Assembly: GCA_051650105.1 (NCBI GenBank)
Contig: JBOFIJ010000006.1
Span: 124,001 to 188,000, forward strand
Length of the DNA stretch: 64,000 bases
Reading direction: 5' to 3'
Source: CAMWXW01 sp051650105
GTDB lineage: Bacteria; Desulfobacterota; Desulfovibrionia; Desulfovibrionales; Desulfovibrionaceae
Below, in pieces: positions 18,702 to 27,362 of the stretch. The position numbers and the translations under genes were made by a program. The notes below the pieces were generated by a model. It worked only from the letters and a program-made list of their open reading frames with translations. It was not told the origin of the DNA and did no database searches. Positions within the stretch are counted from its first letter, which is position 1; every line of letters starts with the position of its first letter.

Positions 18702-18729
18702 TTTATACTAGATAATGTATCAACGTCAA
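18702..18729 (-). promoter_or_regulatory. Sigma-70-type promoter of tRNA-Leu
   Basis: On the minus strand a TTGACG -35 element (18724-18729) and a TATAAA -10 element (18702-18707) are separated by 16 bases. They end about 15 bases upstream of the mature tRNA, so transcription would start just before it. This is the best consensus promoter in the window. Confidence 0.75.
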
Positions 18730-19293
18730 GCATTTTTTTTCATATTTATTGTACAGATATGCAGAAATAGTATGTTATATACAGAAATTTGTTTTGAATA
18801 AGAATAGTATCTTGTAAAAAAAGGGCTCATTCCTAAATAAGAGGGCTTTTTGTGGTGAAGAATAAAAATTATTTTGATATGCTGTCATTTTTCTGTTATA
18901 TGATGAAGGTACTAAGGAGTAATACGTTCTTATATATGTAGATACGAATGTTTGTCTTATTTGTTGTCTTCTGTATAGTGAGTTAACATATCTCTTGTGC
19001 TTTGTGGTCTTATTGTATATTCTAAGTGGGACAGTGTTCTGTATAGGAAATAAAAAGAGTAGCGGATGCACTTTTTTAGATTTCTTTATAGATTGTTTGT
19101 GTCATACATAGTTTTTTTGTAAGAGCAAAATTGTGCTATAAAAAGAGAGCCTTTTAGAGTTAAAGATCTTTTTATAATGAAATCAACAGTACATGGCATA
19201 GAGAAAATACAAATTTTATTACAACTACTAAAACACAAAATATATTGTGAAATGAAGTAAAATACGAGTAGTACAAATAAGAGAGGTATACAG
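18730..19293. other. Spacer before the glycan cluster
   Basis: About 560 AT-rich bases. A 98-codon minus-strand frame at 18775-19071 has no family resemblance and no ribosome binding site. I see no RNA gene. Confidence 0.45.
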
Positions 19294-20076
19294 ATGAAAG
19301 TAGTAATATTGGCTGGTGGTTTGGGAACGCGGTTATCAGAAGAAACAACACTATCTCCAAAGCCAATGCTTGAAATTGGTGGCCATCCAATACTATGGCA
19401 TATTATGAAGATATATTCTTATTGGGGTTTTGATGATTTTATTATTCTTTCAGGGTATAAATCACATATTATTAAAGAATATTTCATTAATTATTATACA
19501 AGATATTCAGATATTACGGTGGATATGAGCAATAATAGTGTGGAAATTCATAAAAATAGAAATGAATCTTGGAAAGTGACAATTATGTATACTGGCGAAC
19601 ATACAATGACAGGTGGAAGGCTTTTGCAAGTAAAAGATTTTATTGGAGAGAATACTTTCATGCTTACATATGGTGATGGTTTAAGCGATGTTATTGTTCC
19701 ACATTTATTAGAATTCCATAAGGAAGCTCGTAAAGTAGCTACTGTTTTGGGCATACAGTTATCTGGCAGGTTTGGAACAATTTCTATAGACGAAAACAGT
19801 ATAGCTAATTCTTTTGAAGAGAAAAAAAGAGAAGAGCAATGGACTAATGGAGGTTTTTTTGTTCTAGAGCCTAGCATATTTGATTATTTAGATAATGACG
19901 ATGCGTGTGTATTTGAAATAGAACCTATGGCAAGTCTTGTAGAAAAGCAACAATTAGCAGTATTTAAACATACAGGATTTTGGCATGCAATGGATACATT
20001 AAAAGATAAAAATAATTTAACAAAAATGTGGTTTGAAGAAAAATCTCCGTGGAGTATATGGAAAAATACTATATAA
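19294..20076 (+). CDS. rfbF: Glucose-1-phosphate cytidylyltransferase
   Basis: This enzyme makes CDP-glucose from CTP and glucose-1-phosphate, the entry to CDP-dideoxysugars and branched CDP-sugars. The 260-residue protein starts VVILAGGLGTRLSEET, the nucleotide-binding loop of sugar nucleotidyltransferases, and shows the RfbF-type stretches PMLEIGGHPILWHIMK and YTGEHTMTGGRL. The end contains FWHAMDTLKDKN, also typical. AGAGAGGT precedes the ATG. It opens the glycan cluster, yet the next enzyme expected, CDP-glucose 4,6-dehydratase, is not adjacent. Confidence 0.92.
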   Translation: MKVVILAGGLGTRLSEETTLSPKPMLEIGGHPILWHIMKIYSYWGFDDFIILSGYKSHIIKEYFINYYTRYSDITVDMSNNSVEIHKNRNESWKVTIMYTGEHTMTGGRLLQVKDFIGENTFMLTYGDGLSDVIVPHLLEFHKEARKVATVLGIQLSGRFGTISIDENSIANSFEEKKREEQWTNGGFFVLEPSIFDYLDNDDACVFEIEPMASLVEKQQLAVFKHTGFWHAMDTLKDKNNLTKMWFEEKSPWSIWKNTI

Positions 20077-20468
20077 AATGTGTTTTAATGAGAAGGAGTG
20101 CAAGAATGTGGTTATGCTTATTGATTGTGTCTGTGTGCTTGCAAAGCTGATAAATGTTGAGGGGCCGTGAATGCCATTATGAAAAATGCTGCTATGTCAT
20201 TATCTTTTAAGGAAGTGTTTGGGTATAGGTAGATATTGTTTTCTCCTTGTCTTGTAGTTTTATAGAATGAAAGAGTGAGAATTATGAGCAATAATATGTT
20301 TTGGTATACATTATCGTGTGGAGTTTTTATTTTCGTATGCACATAATAGTGTTTCTATATTTGGAAGAAATTGCTAGTGTAGTATACTTATGTGTAAAAT
20401 ATACTAGAAGCACATAGTATCATTGTGTTATTTTTTGGGTGCGTCTATTTTATTAATAAGAGAGTATA
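20077..20468. other. Spacer where a CDP-glucose 4,6-dehydratase would be expected
   Basis: 392 bases with no supported gene. A short protein-like stretch near 20163-20232 (NAIMKNAAMSLSFKEVFG) ends at a stop and may be a gene remnant. I cannot match it to a dehydratase. Confidence 0.35.
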
Positions 20469-21002
20469 ATGAGATATATTCAATTAAAAATTAAAGGGGC
20501 TTTTCTCCTTGAATATGAACGTATACAAGATGAGCGTGGTTCTTTTGCTCGTGAATTTTGTAAAAAGGAATTGAATTCTATGGGGATTACCTTTGATGTG
20601 TGTCAAATGAATATATCCCATAATAATAAAAGAGGAACAATTCGTGGTATGCATTATCAAATATTTCCTTATGAAGAACAGAAGATTGTTTTTTGTTCTA
20701 CAGGGTCTTTATATGATGTTATAGTAGACTTGCGAAGAGATTCTGCAACATACCTGCAATGGATAGGGCACACATTGGATCCAAGCAATAATTCAATGCT
20801 TTTTATTCCTAAAGGATGTGCACATGGTTTTCAAACGTTAGAAGATAATACAACGTTACACTACATAGTGGATGAATATTATATTCCAAGTGCATATGCT
20901 GGAGTGCGATATAATGATCCTTTGCTTGCTATAGATTTTCCTATACAAGATGGTATTATTATTTCTGAAAGAGATGCCACATATAGCGATATAATAGCAT
21001 GA
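20469..21002 (+). CDS. dTDP-4-dehydrorhamnose 3,5-epimerase-like (RfbC family)
   Basis: RfbC-type cupin enzymes epimerise 4-keto-6-deoxy nucleotide sugars at C3 and/or C5. The 177-residue protein shows the family path: DERGSFAREF, then QMNISHNNKRGTIRGMHYQ with the catalytic His, VDLRRDSATYLQW, FIPKGCAHGFQTLEDN, and YNDPLLAIDFP. Given the CDP-glucose gene upstream, its natural substrate may be a CDP- rather than a dTDP-sugar. It overlaps the next gene by 4 bases (ATGA). Confidence 0.88.
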   Translation: MRYIQLKIKGAFLLEYERIQDERGSFAREFCKKELNSMGITFDVCQMNISHNNKRGTIRGMHYQIFPYEEQKIVFCSTGSLYDVIVDLRRDSATYLQWIGHTLDPSNNSMLFIPKGCAHGFQTLEDNTTLHYIVDEYYIPSAYAGVRYNDPLLAIDFPIQDGIIISERDATYSDIIA

Positions 21003-21838
21003 AAAGAGTATTGCTCACAGGATCAACGGGCTTAATAGGAAAAGAAGCAATTCTTCCACTAAAAGAGCATGGTTTTACTGTAATTTGTCTCAATTCTTCA
21101 GAATGCAATCTTTTGAATTATGATGATGTCCGTGCATTTGTGAAAGATTCTTGTGCAACGCATCTTATGCATTTTGCATGGTTTACAGGAAGGGGGTATT
21201 TAACAAGCCCATTGAATGAAGAGTACTATGAAGCGAGCATGAACCTTTTACAGGCTTTTGTACAATGTGGTGGTGAACGAGCTGTGTTTGCAGGGACGTG
21301 TCTTGAATATGCCAATAAGAATACTGCATTGCAAGAAGAAGATCCTCTTTCTTCCTCCTCTTTGTATGCGAAATATAAAAATATATTGCGTATTAATGCA
21401 GGAAAGTATACAAAAAGACACGACGTTTCTTTTGGATGGGGACGTATTTTTTATGCATATGGTTGTTCAGATGGCTCTGGTAGTTTGTTCTCGTATCTCG
21501 TGGAAAATTTACGAGAAAATAAGACAGTGCATATCCATAGTGGTGATTTGTTGAGAGATTATATATACACGAAAGATATAGTAAATGCTTTCATATGTAT
21601 TTTGAGAAACCAAAATGATATACTTGTTAATGTTTGTACCGGAACCGCAGTACGTATTGCTTTTTACGCCGAATGTATTGCGCAGTATATGAAAAAACCA
21701 TTACTATTGCGTGTTGGCACTACCGTAACAGATGAAGCACCAATTATTATTGGAGAGAATACAAGGCTACAATCATTGGGGTATAGAACACAATATACTT
21801 TAGAAAAAGGACTACGGGAAATATTTTATGAAAGCTAA
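20999..21838 (+). CDS. NAD(P)-dependent epimerase/reductase (extended SDR)
   Basis: This is a nucleotide-sugar epimerase, dehydratase or 4-ketoreductase. The 279-residue protein has an N-terminal Rossmann glycine motif (LLTGSTGLIGKEA) and the catalytic YxxxK as YAKYK (about residue 123), preceded by Ser residues. The segment DYIYTKDIVNAF is typical of the family. It is slightly short for an extended SDR, and a 4-ketosugar reductase is plausible. It overlaps both neighbours (4 and 11 bases), so it is translationally coupled in the glycan operon. Confidence 0.82.
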   Translation: MKRVLLTGSTGLIGKEAILPLKEHGFTVICLNSSECNLLNYDDVRAFVKDSCATHLMHFAWFTGRGYLTSPLNEEYYEASMNLLQAFVQCGGERAVFAGTCLEYANKNTALQEEDPLSSSSLYAKYKNILRINAGKYTKRHDVSFGWGRIFYAYGCSDGSGSLFSYLVENLRENKTVHIHSGDLLRDYIYTKDIVNAFICILRNQNDILVNVCTGTAVRIAFYAECIAQYMKKPLLLRVGTTVTDEAPIIIGENTRLQSLGYRTQYTLEKGLREIFYES

Positions 21839-22832
21839 GATAGAAACAAGAATACATACAAAAAATCGTACCAAATTAGAAAGTGTTATACCCCTTAAGA
21901 CGCCTCTTATTATTAATATAGATCCCTCAGATACATGTAATTTTCAATGTAATTTTTGTCCAACAGGTGATAGACAGTTAATGAAAGAAACACCTGGAAG
22001 AAATTATGGAATAATGGATTTTGAATTATATAAAAAAGCCATTAATGATATTTGTACATTCGATGAAAAAATAAAAGTATTACGTTTATATAAAGATGGG
22101 GAACCTCTTCTTAACCCAAAATTTTCGGAAATGATTGCGTATGCAAAAGAACGTGAATGCTGTGAAAAAGTAGATACCACAACAAATGCTTCTTTGCTTA
22201 CTCCAGAGCGTAGCCGTAAAATTATAGATGCTGGTCTTGATGGTATTAATATTTCTATTGAGGGTGTCACTGCCGAGCAGTATAAAGATTTTTCTCATTA
22301 TTCAATACAATATGATACATTGGTTGATAATATCCGTTTTTTTTATGAACATAAAAAAGATTGTGAAATGCTTGTAAAGATAAATGGCGACTTATTAACA
22401 GAAGAGCAAAAACAAGAATTCTTTGATATATTTGGGAATATAACAGATAAAATTTTTATTGAAAGCGTTATGGATTGTTGGCCTACATATGAAATTAATA
22501 AAATAGAGGTGAATAAAACTCGTGGGATATATGGACAAGAAATTAACGAAGTTCTTGTATGTCCATACGTATTTTACTCATTTGCTATTAATTCTAATGG
22601 AACAGTGAGCTTATGTTTCTTAGATTGGCACAGAAAATTGGTTATTGGAGATATAAAGACAGAATCTGTGAAAGATATTTGGGAAAGTGAAGCATTACGA
22701 GAATACCAACGCCTTTTCTTGCGTGGAGATCGTAAATCTCATCCAATATGTAGGGATTGTGGACAGCTTAGACAGGGTCAACCAGATAATATTGATGCAT
22801 TTGCAAAGTCATTGTTAGGAAAAGTATTATGA
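21828..22832 (+). CDS. Radical SAM/SPASM protein (first of a tandem pair)
   Basis: Radical SAM enzymes use a 4Fe-4S cluster and SAM to generate a 5'-deoxyadenosyl radical. The 334-residue protein has the cluster motif CNFQCNFC (C-X3-C-X2-C, about residues 38-45) followed by PTGDRQLM, and a C-terminal SPASM-type cysteine region (CPYVFYSF, about 240; SLCFLDW; then ICRDCG near 308). The setting inside a nucleotide-sugar cluster suggests modification of a sugar or its precursor, such as deoxygenation or dehydration, but no substrate can be assigned. It overlaps the paralogue downstream by 4 bases. Confidence 0.85.
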   Translation: MKAKIETRIHTKNRTKLESVIPLKTPLIINIDPSDTCNFQCNFCPTGDRQLMKETPGRNYGIMDFELYKKAINDICTFDEKIKVLRLYKDGEPLLNPKFSEMIAYAKERECCEKVDTTTNASLLTPERSRKIIDAGLDGINISIEGVTAEQYKDFSHYSIQYDTLVDNIRFFYEHKKDCEMLVKINGDLLTEEQKQEFFDIFGNITDKIFIESVMDCWPTYEINKIEVNKTRGIYGQEINEVLVCPYVFYSFAINSNGTVSLCFLDWHRKLVIGDIKTESVKDIWESEALREYQRLFLRGDRKSHPICRDCGQLRQGQPDNIDAFAKSLLGKVL

Positions 22833-23854
22833 GTATACAACATAAATATAGAGTGAATAAAGAAAAGCATGAAGTGCTTGGCAATGTTGCTCCCCTAGAG
22901 GAGCCATTTGTCTTACTTATTGATCCTTCTAATTTATGTAATTTTAGGTGTAAATTTTGTCCAACAGGCGATCAAAAACTTATAAAGTCAACGGGAAGGT
23001 ATAATGGTTTATTAGATTTTACGTTGTTCACAAAAATAATAGATGATTTAAAAGAATACAGTCGCCCAATTAAGACACTACGTTTGTATAAAGAAGGTGA
23101 GCCTCTGCTTAACCCCAAATTTGAAGAGATGGTGGCATATGCAAGGAAAAGTGCTTTTGTACAACGTATAGACACAACAAGTAATGGAGCATTATTAACA
23201 CCTGAACGTAACAGAAAAATTGTAGAGGCTGGTCTTGATCAAATAAATATATCTGTTAATGGTATAACAGCGGAACAAATATATTATTTTACGAAGACAA
23301 AAGTAAATTTTAGTGCATACGTGGATGCTATTAGGGATTTATATGAAAATAGGGGAAATTGTGAGATATCAATAAAAGCAATAAAAGAAAATTTAACAGA
23401 AGATGAGCAGAAAGTATTCTACGATATTTTTGGTCCTCTTTCAACAAGAATAAGTTTAGAACATATTTCTCCTGCATGGCCTCAATTTGAGCTGCATGAG
23501 GATGTTATTAGTACATATACCGCAGGTAATTATGGGCAAGAAGTTTTAGAGCGAGAAGTGTGCCCCTATATATTTTATATAATGGTAATTAATTCAGATG
23601 GAAGAGTGAGTACATGTGTTGGGGATTGGCCAAATAAACTTATTGTTGGAGACGTTCGAAAACAAAGTGTACGGGATATATGGAAAGGTGTTTTGTTAAA
23701 TAAACATAGAATAGCACATTTAGAAGGAAAAAGGTGGGATGAACCTTTCTGTGCGGATTGTGAGGTGGTAACATATGGAACACTTGATAATTTAGATTCA
23801 TACGCAGGGGAGATTCTTTCACGGATGCGTGCTAAAAATTTTATGGGAGAATAG
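22829..23854 (+). CDS. Radical SAM/SPASM protein (second of a tandem pair)
   Basis: This 341-residue paralogue of the preceding gene is similar along the whole length. Radical SAM motif CNFRCKFC (about residues 34-41) is followed by PTGDQKLI; the SPASM region has CPYIFYIM, STCVGDWPNKL and a terminal FCADCE. The two proteins differ mainly between about residues 150 and 230, where the substrate pocket is likely. Tandem origin with functional divergence, or a heterodimer, is plausible. The gene ends 2 bases before the next GTG start. Confidence 0.85.
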   Translation: MSIQHKYRVNKEKHEVLGNVAPLEEPFVLLIDPSNLCNFRCKFCPTGDQKLIKSTGRYNGLLDFTLFTKIIDDLKEYSRPIKTLRLYKEGEPLLNPKFEEMVAYARKSAFVQRIDTTSNGALLTPERNRKIVEAGLDQINISVNGITAEQIYYFTKTKVNFSAYVDAIRDLYENRGNCEISIKAIKENLTEDEQKVFYDIFGPLSTRISLEHISPAWPQFELHEDVISTYTAGNYGQEVLEREVCPYIFYIMVINSDGRVSTCVGDWPNKLIVGDVRKQSVRDIWKGVLLNKHRIAHLEGKRWDEPFCADCEVVTYGTLDNLDSYAGEILSRMRAKNFMGE

Positions 23855-23856
23855 GG

Positions 23857-24873
23857 GTGAAAATAGCGTTATTAGGTGGTTATGGTAATATAAGTTGGTG
23901 GTGCACAAAAGAAGCTCTTGAAAGAGGATATGATGTTTATGTAATTAACCGCCAAGAAACAATAAGAACAAGAAGAAAGGCTCCAGAAGGTGTGCATATT
24001 CTTATAGCAGATTATAGAAATATGGATGAAATGCATGCACTTCTCAAAAAGCATACGTTTGATGTTGTATGTGATTTTATATGCTATACAGAAGAACATG
24101 CAAAAAATGCAGTAGAGCTATTTAAAGGAAAAACAAAACAGTATATTTTTATTAGTTCAGAAGCTATTTATGACAGAACAAAATGTTCTGCTCCTTTTAA
24201 TGAGTCTTCTCCAAAATATGATGCAAGGACGGTGTCTGGTTATATTGCAGATAAAATACGAGCAGAGCAAGTTTTTATAGAGGCCTATGAAAAAGAATCT
24301 TTTCCTGTCACTATTGTGCGTCCAGGGTTCACGTATGATACCATTCTTCCTAATTTTGCAATGGTCACATGTTTTACCGTATATAAAAGGTGTTTAGAGG
24401 GTTTCCCATGGATAATAATAGAAGATGGGGAAGCTATGTGGACATTCACCCATTCAAGTGATTTTGCAAGAGCATGTGTTGCTTTATTTGGAAAGAAAAA
24501 TGGTATTGGTGAAGATTATATTATTACAACAAATAGATTGTATTCTTGGAATGAAGCATCTCGTGTTATTCTAGAGAATCTTGGTTTACAGGGACATTCT
24601 ATAATTCATATTCCTTATACTGAAGAAAGGCTGTCTTCCTTATATCCATCAAAGGAACTTATTTACCACAGTGCTGTGGATAGTGTTTCTGATACCACAA
24701 AAATAAGTACTCTTTGTCCTATGTGGTCTCCACAAGTCTCTTTTGAAGAAGGGGTATCCGCAACGTTATTGTGGTTGAGTGAAGAGAATGAAAGACAACG
24801 TAGTGTGCCAAAAGTAGATGAAATATATAAAGATATTACAGCAAAGTACTATGTTATCCATGAAGGAGAATGA
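23857..24873 (+). CDS. NAD-dependent epimerase/dehydratase (extended SDR)
   Basis: The 338-residue protein starts at GTG, 2 bases after the radical SAM stop. The Rossmann motif is GGYGNISWW, with the third glycine replaced by Ser, so cofactor binding is slightly unusual. The catalytic YxxxK is YIADK (about residue 128) with Ser-Ser in FISSEAIYD before it. A segment MWTFTHSSDFARACVALF matches the family's second-shell region. It probably acts on a nucleotide sugar of this cluster. Its stop codon lies right in front of a decayed copy of the next gene's 5' end. Confidence 0.8.
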   Translation: MKIALLGGYGNISWWCTKEALERGYDVYVINRQETIRTRRKAPEGVHILIADYRNMDEMHALLKKHTFDVVCDFICYTEEHAKNAVELFKGKTKQYIFISSEAIYDRTKCSAPFNESSPKYDARTVSGYIADKIRAEQVFIEAYEKESFPVTIVRPGFTYDTILPNFAMVTCFTVYKRCLEGFPWIIIEDGEAMWTFTHSSDFARACVALFGKKNGIGEDYIITTNRLYSWNEASRVILENLGLQGHSIIHIPYTEERLSSLYPSKELIYHSAVDSVSDTTKISTLCPMWSPQVSFEEGVSATLLWLSEENERQRSVPKVDEIYKDITAKYYVIHEGE

Positions 24874-24874
24874 T

Positions 24875-24979
24875 ATGAGAAGGTATTATCCTATTTATGA
24901 TAGTTCTCATAGTAATTATATTTCTATTTTATGTGATACTATGAAAATAGTGGATAGTGTATGGGAAAGTGTAACATGA
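24875..24979 (+). pseudogene. Decayed tandem copy of the 5' end of the methyltransferase gene
   Basis: This 34-codon frame, with its own AAGGAG site, copies the ribosome binding site and first ~28 codons of the gene at 25006 with an offset of 131 bases. MRRYYPIYDSSHSNYISILC matches MGRRCPICDSSNKSHISVLC when shifted by one residue, and DTMKI is shared. The two zinc-ligand-type Cys are Tyr in the copy, and it stops after WESVT. It may still be translated as a short peptide. Confidence 0.85.
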
Positions 24980-25005
24980 TAGTAAGGTAGTGAAGGAGAG
25001 TATAT

Positions 25006-26190
25006 ATGGGTAGACGGTGTCCTATTTGTGATAGTTCCAATAAAAGTCATATTTCTGTCTTGTGTGATACTATGAAGATATTGGGTAGTTCTTTTCCAGA
25101 AAGTAGTAGTAATAATGTGGAATGTAGTGCTTGTGGTTGTGTGTATGTGGATATGGAAGCAGTGCAGGATAATTTTACTACATACTATAGAGCTATTGCA
25201 AAATCGATTTCTTATAATACTATTTTTGGCAAAGAGAATACCAATACATATTATGGTATGATATGGACTGCCTTAGAGAAATATGTACAGATGCATTCTT
25301 GTAAAAAAGAGGATATTGCAATTCTTGATGTGGGGTGTGGCTTTGGTGAATTTATTGAATATTTACAAAATAGGGGTTATTGTAACGTACAGGGAGTGGA
25401 GCTTTCAGAGGAATGTGTTTCCAAAGCTAAAGAAAAAGGCTTACGTGTCACTAAAGCAGATATTGTAAATGAGGAAGACTGCATAAAAGATCAATTTGAT
25501 ATCATTATATTTAGTCATGTGGGAGAACATATAGTAGATTTTAAAAAGGCTATTGAGAACCTTAAAAAATTACTTAATAATGATGGATATCTTTATATGG
25601 AATTTCCCGATGCAAGAAAATATTGTGATGTTGATTTTGGTGCTTATTTCTTTACTACATACGAACATGTTATGCATGTAACAGACAAGACATTGCAAAA
25701 TATTGCTTTAGTACATTCTTTAACATTGTTATCGTTTGATACATATCAAAAATTAGATAAATATTATGTTATATTTGGAATATATAAGAAATCCTTTGAA
25801 GAAAAAACCAGCTCTTGTTTTTATGATACTACTGCAAAAGAGGCTTTTATGCAATACGAAGCTTTTTCGCAGGTAAAAATACCTTCTTTTGTGAAAGAAT
25901 TAGAAGAATCACAAGAAGAAATTATTTTGTGGGGAATTGGTGCTTCCACTGCTATTTTACTTAGTAAAGTATTTCATTCTCATAATGTTATATATCTAAT
26001 AGATTCTAATACACAAAGGCAAGGAATAGTATTTTGTATAAATAATAAGAAAGTGTCGGTAGAAGCTCCTAGTGCAATACAGAATTCTGTTGCTACCATA
26101 GTGGTGCTTCCGGAAATATATGGTACTGCTATAAAAAAAGAGCTTTATGAAGCAGGCTATAAAAATAATGTGCTATTACTTTCTATGTGA
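25006..26190 (+). CDS. Class I SAM methyltransferase, sugar C-methyltransferase type
   Basis: The 394-residue protein has three parts: an N-terminal zinc-ribbon-like region (CPIC at residues 5-8, then CSACGC near 43-48), a SAM-binding domain (AILDVGCGFGEFIEYL, about 104-119, and a DIIIFSHVGEHI acidic loop), and a C-terminal Rossmann-like domain (IILWGIGASTAILL). This order is that of nucleotide-sugar C-methyltransferases of the TylC3 type, which methylate a 3- or 4-keto sugar. In a CDP-glucose cluster it would suit a branched CDP-sugar. AAGGAG precedes the ATG. The spacer upstream holds the decayed head copy. Confidence 0.8.
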   Translation: MGRRCPICDSSNKSHISVLCDTMKILGSSFPESSSNNVECSACGCVYVDMEAVQDNFTTYYRAIAKSISYNTIFGKENTNTYYGMIWTALEKYVQMHSCKKEDIAILDVGCGFGEFIEYLQNRGYCNVQGVELSEECVSKAKEKGLRVTKADIVNEEDCIKDQFDIIIFSHVGEHIVDFKKAIENLKKLLNNDGYLYMEFPDARKYCDVDFGAYFFTTYEHVMHVTDKTLQNIALVHSLTLLSFDTYQKLDKYYVIFGIYKKSFEEKTSSCFYDTTAKEAFMQYEAFSQVKIPSFVKELEESQEEIILWGIGASTAILLSKVFHSHNVIYLIDSNTQRQGIVFCINNKKVSVEAPSAIQNSVATIVVLPEIYGTAIKKELYEAGYKNNVLLLSM

Positions 26191-26393
26191 AATATACTTT
26201 TGCTATATACTGTAAAAGAATAGGGTATTTAGAAAAAGATATAGTGGTATTTTTGTGGAGTACAAAAGAAAATAAATGCAAGAGTAGATGATAATTAACT
26301 ATATGGGAAGCCATTAAAATTCTTGATCTTTATGATATTGTTTTGTACCATAGTGCCCATATCTACATCCTTTTTATAAAGATAAACCTTATA

Positions 26394-27359
26394 ATGCAGA
26401 CAAAAATATCTTCTCCATCCATTCAATCAACAAATCATACTACAGATGAACGTGCTCTTGTTAGTATAACCATACCTACATATAATCGCGTAGACCTTCT
26501 TAAACTATGTTTAGAGAGTGCTGTATCACAAACATACGGTAATCTTGAAATTATCGTTGCGGATAATCACTCAACAGACGGCACAGAAGAGTTATGTATG
26601 GAATATAAAAAACATGATTCTAGAATACGCTATTATAGACATGAAAAGAATTTTGGTGGACAGTATAATATTAATTTTCTTTGTAAAAAAGCCACTGGTA
26701 ACTATTTTTATTCTTTAAATGACGACGATTTTATATGCAATAATACAATTATGAGATCTGTGTCTGTTTTGGAAAAAGATCCACAGTGCTCTGTAGTGTA
26801 TGGAGCAACCAAATTATATAATATTGATGGTACTCTCAAATACTTTGAGAAGCATAACGATATTGTGGGAAATACTTTTGGGGAACGTGTGAGATCATTT
26901 TGTAAGCGTGGCCACGCATTACCTGTTACAACAGGGCTTATGAGAAAAGAAAATATTGATGCTGTAGGTGGCCAGGGAAGTTCTTTTTGTGAAGATCAAC
27001 TATACATAGTAAAAATGTTTTATTTTGGCACAATGTTATTTCTTGATGATATTTTTTTTCATAAAACTACTAAATGCAGTACTACTGTTACTTTGGACGC
27101 AATGAAAGAAGAGTATATTCTTCCAAGTGATATGCATTCAGGAAATTATATGCATAAACTTACTTTGGAATATATGCATTCTATATTATATGATCCTTTT
27201 TATGAATTAAGACTGCAAAATGATGAAAAAATGGAATTAATATACTCTATAGTATTAGCATTTAATGATATTAATCAAAGTAGTACTAAAAAAAGTAGTA
27301 CTAAAAAAAGGAGTAAATTAGCTAAAATAATGCGCATTATAAAGGGAAAAGAAATATGA
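26394..27359 (+). CDS. Family 2 glycosyltransferase
   Basis: This transfers a sugar from a nucleotide donor during surface-glycan assembly. The GT-A core begins VSITIPTYNRVDLLKLCLES, followed by ADNHSTDGTEEL and the metal-binding region LNDDDFICNN. The ATG at 26394 gives 322 residues; the frame also opens from a TTG at 26343 and is free of stops back to about 26294, reading protein-like upstream. The tail has a 15-base tandem repeat (27278-27307) coding SSTKK twice and a basic end. Acceptor and linkage cannot be predicted. Confidence 0.85.
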   Translation: MQTKISSPSIQSTNHTTDERALVSITIPTYNRVDLLKLCLESAVSQTYGNLEIIVADNHSTDGTEELCMEYKKHDSRIRYYRHEKNFGGQYNINFLCKKATGNYFYSLNDDDFICNNTIMRSVSVLEKDPQCSVVYGATKLYNIDGTLKYFEKHNDIVGNTFGERVRSFCKRGHALPVTTGLMRKENIDAVGGQGSSFCEDQLYIVKMFYFGTMLFLDDIFFHKTTKCSTTVTLDAMKEEYILPSDMHSGNYMHKLTLEYMHSILYDPFYELRLQNDEKMELIYSIVLAFNDINQSSTKKSSTKKRSKLAKIMRIIKGKEI

Positions 27360-27362
27360 TAT

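Noticed and set aside
18815..18858. Possible terminator hairpin (GGGCTC and GAGGGC flanks) downstream of tRNA-Leu's promoter region
   Set aside because: The arms do not pair properly (GGC faces CCC out of register), so no stable stem forms.
18775..19071. 98-codon minus-strand frame between tRNA-Leu and rfbF
   Set aside because: It has unusual composition (many Tyr, Phe, Asn), no ribosome binding site and no family.
27278..27307. 15-base tandem repeat near the end of the GT2 gene, considered as a CRISPR-like or minisatellite element
   Set aside because: There are only two units, no spacers, and it is in frame within the coding sequence (SSTKK twice). No CRISPR array was seen anywhere.
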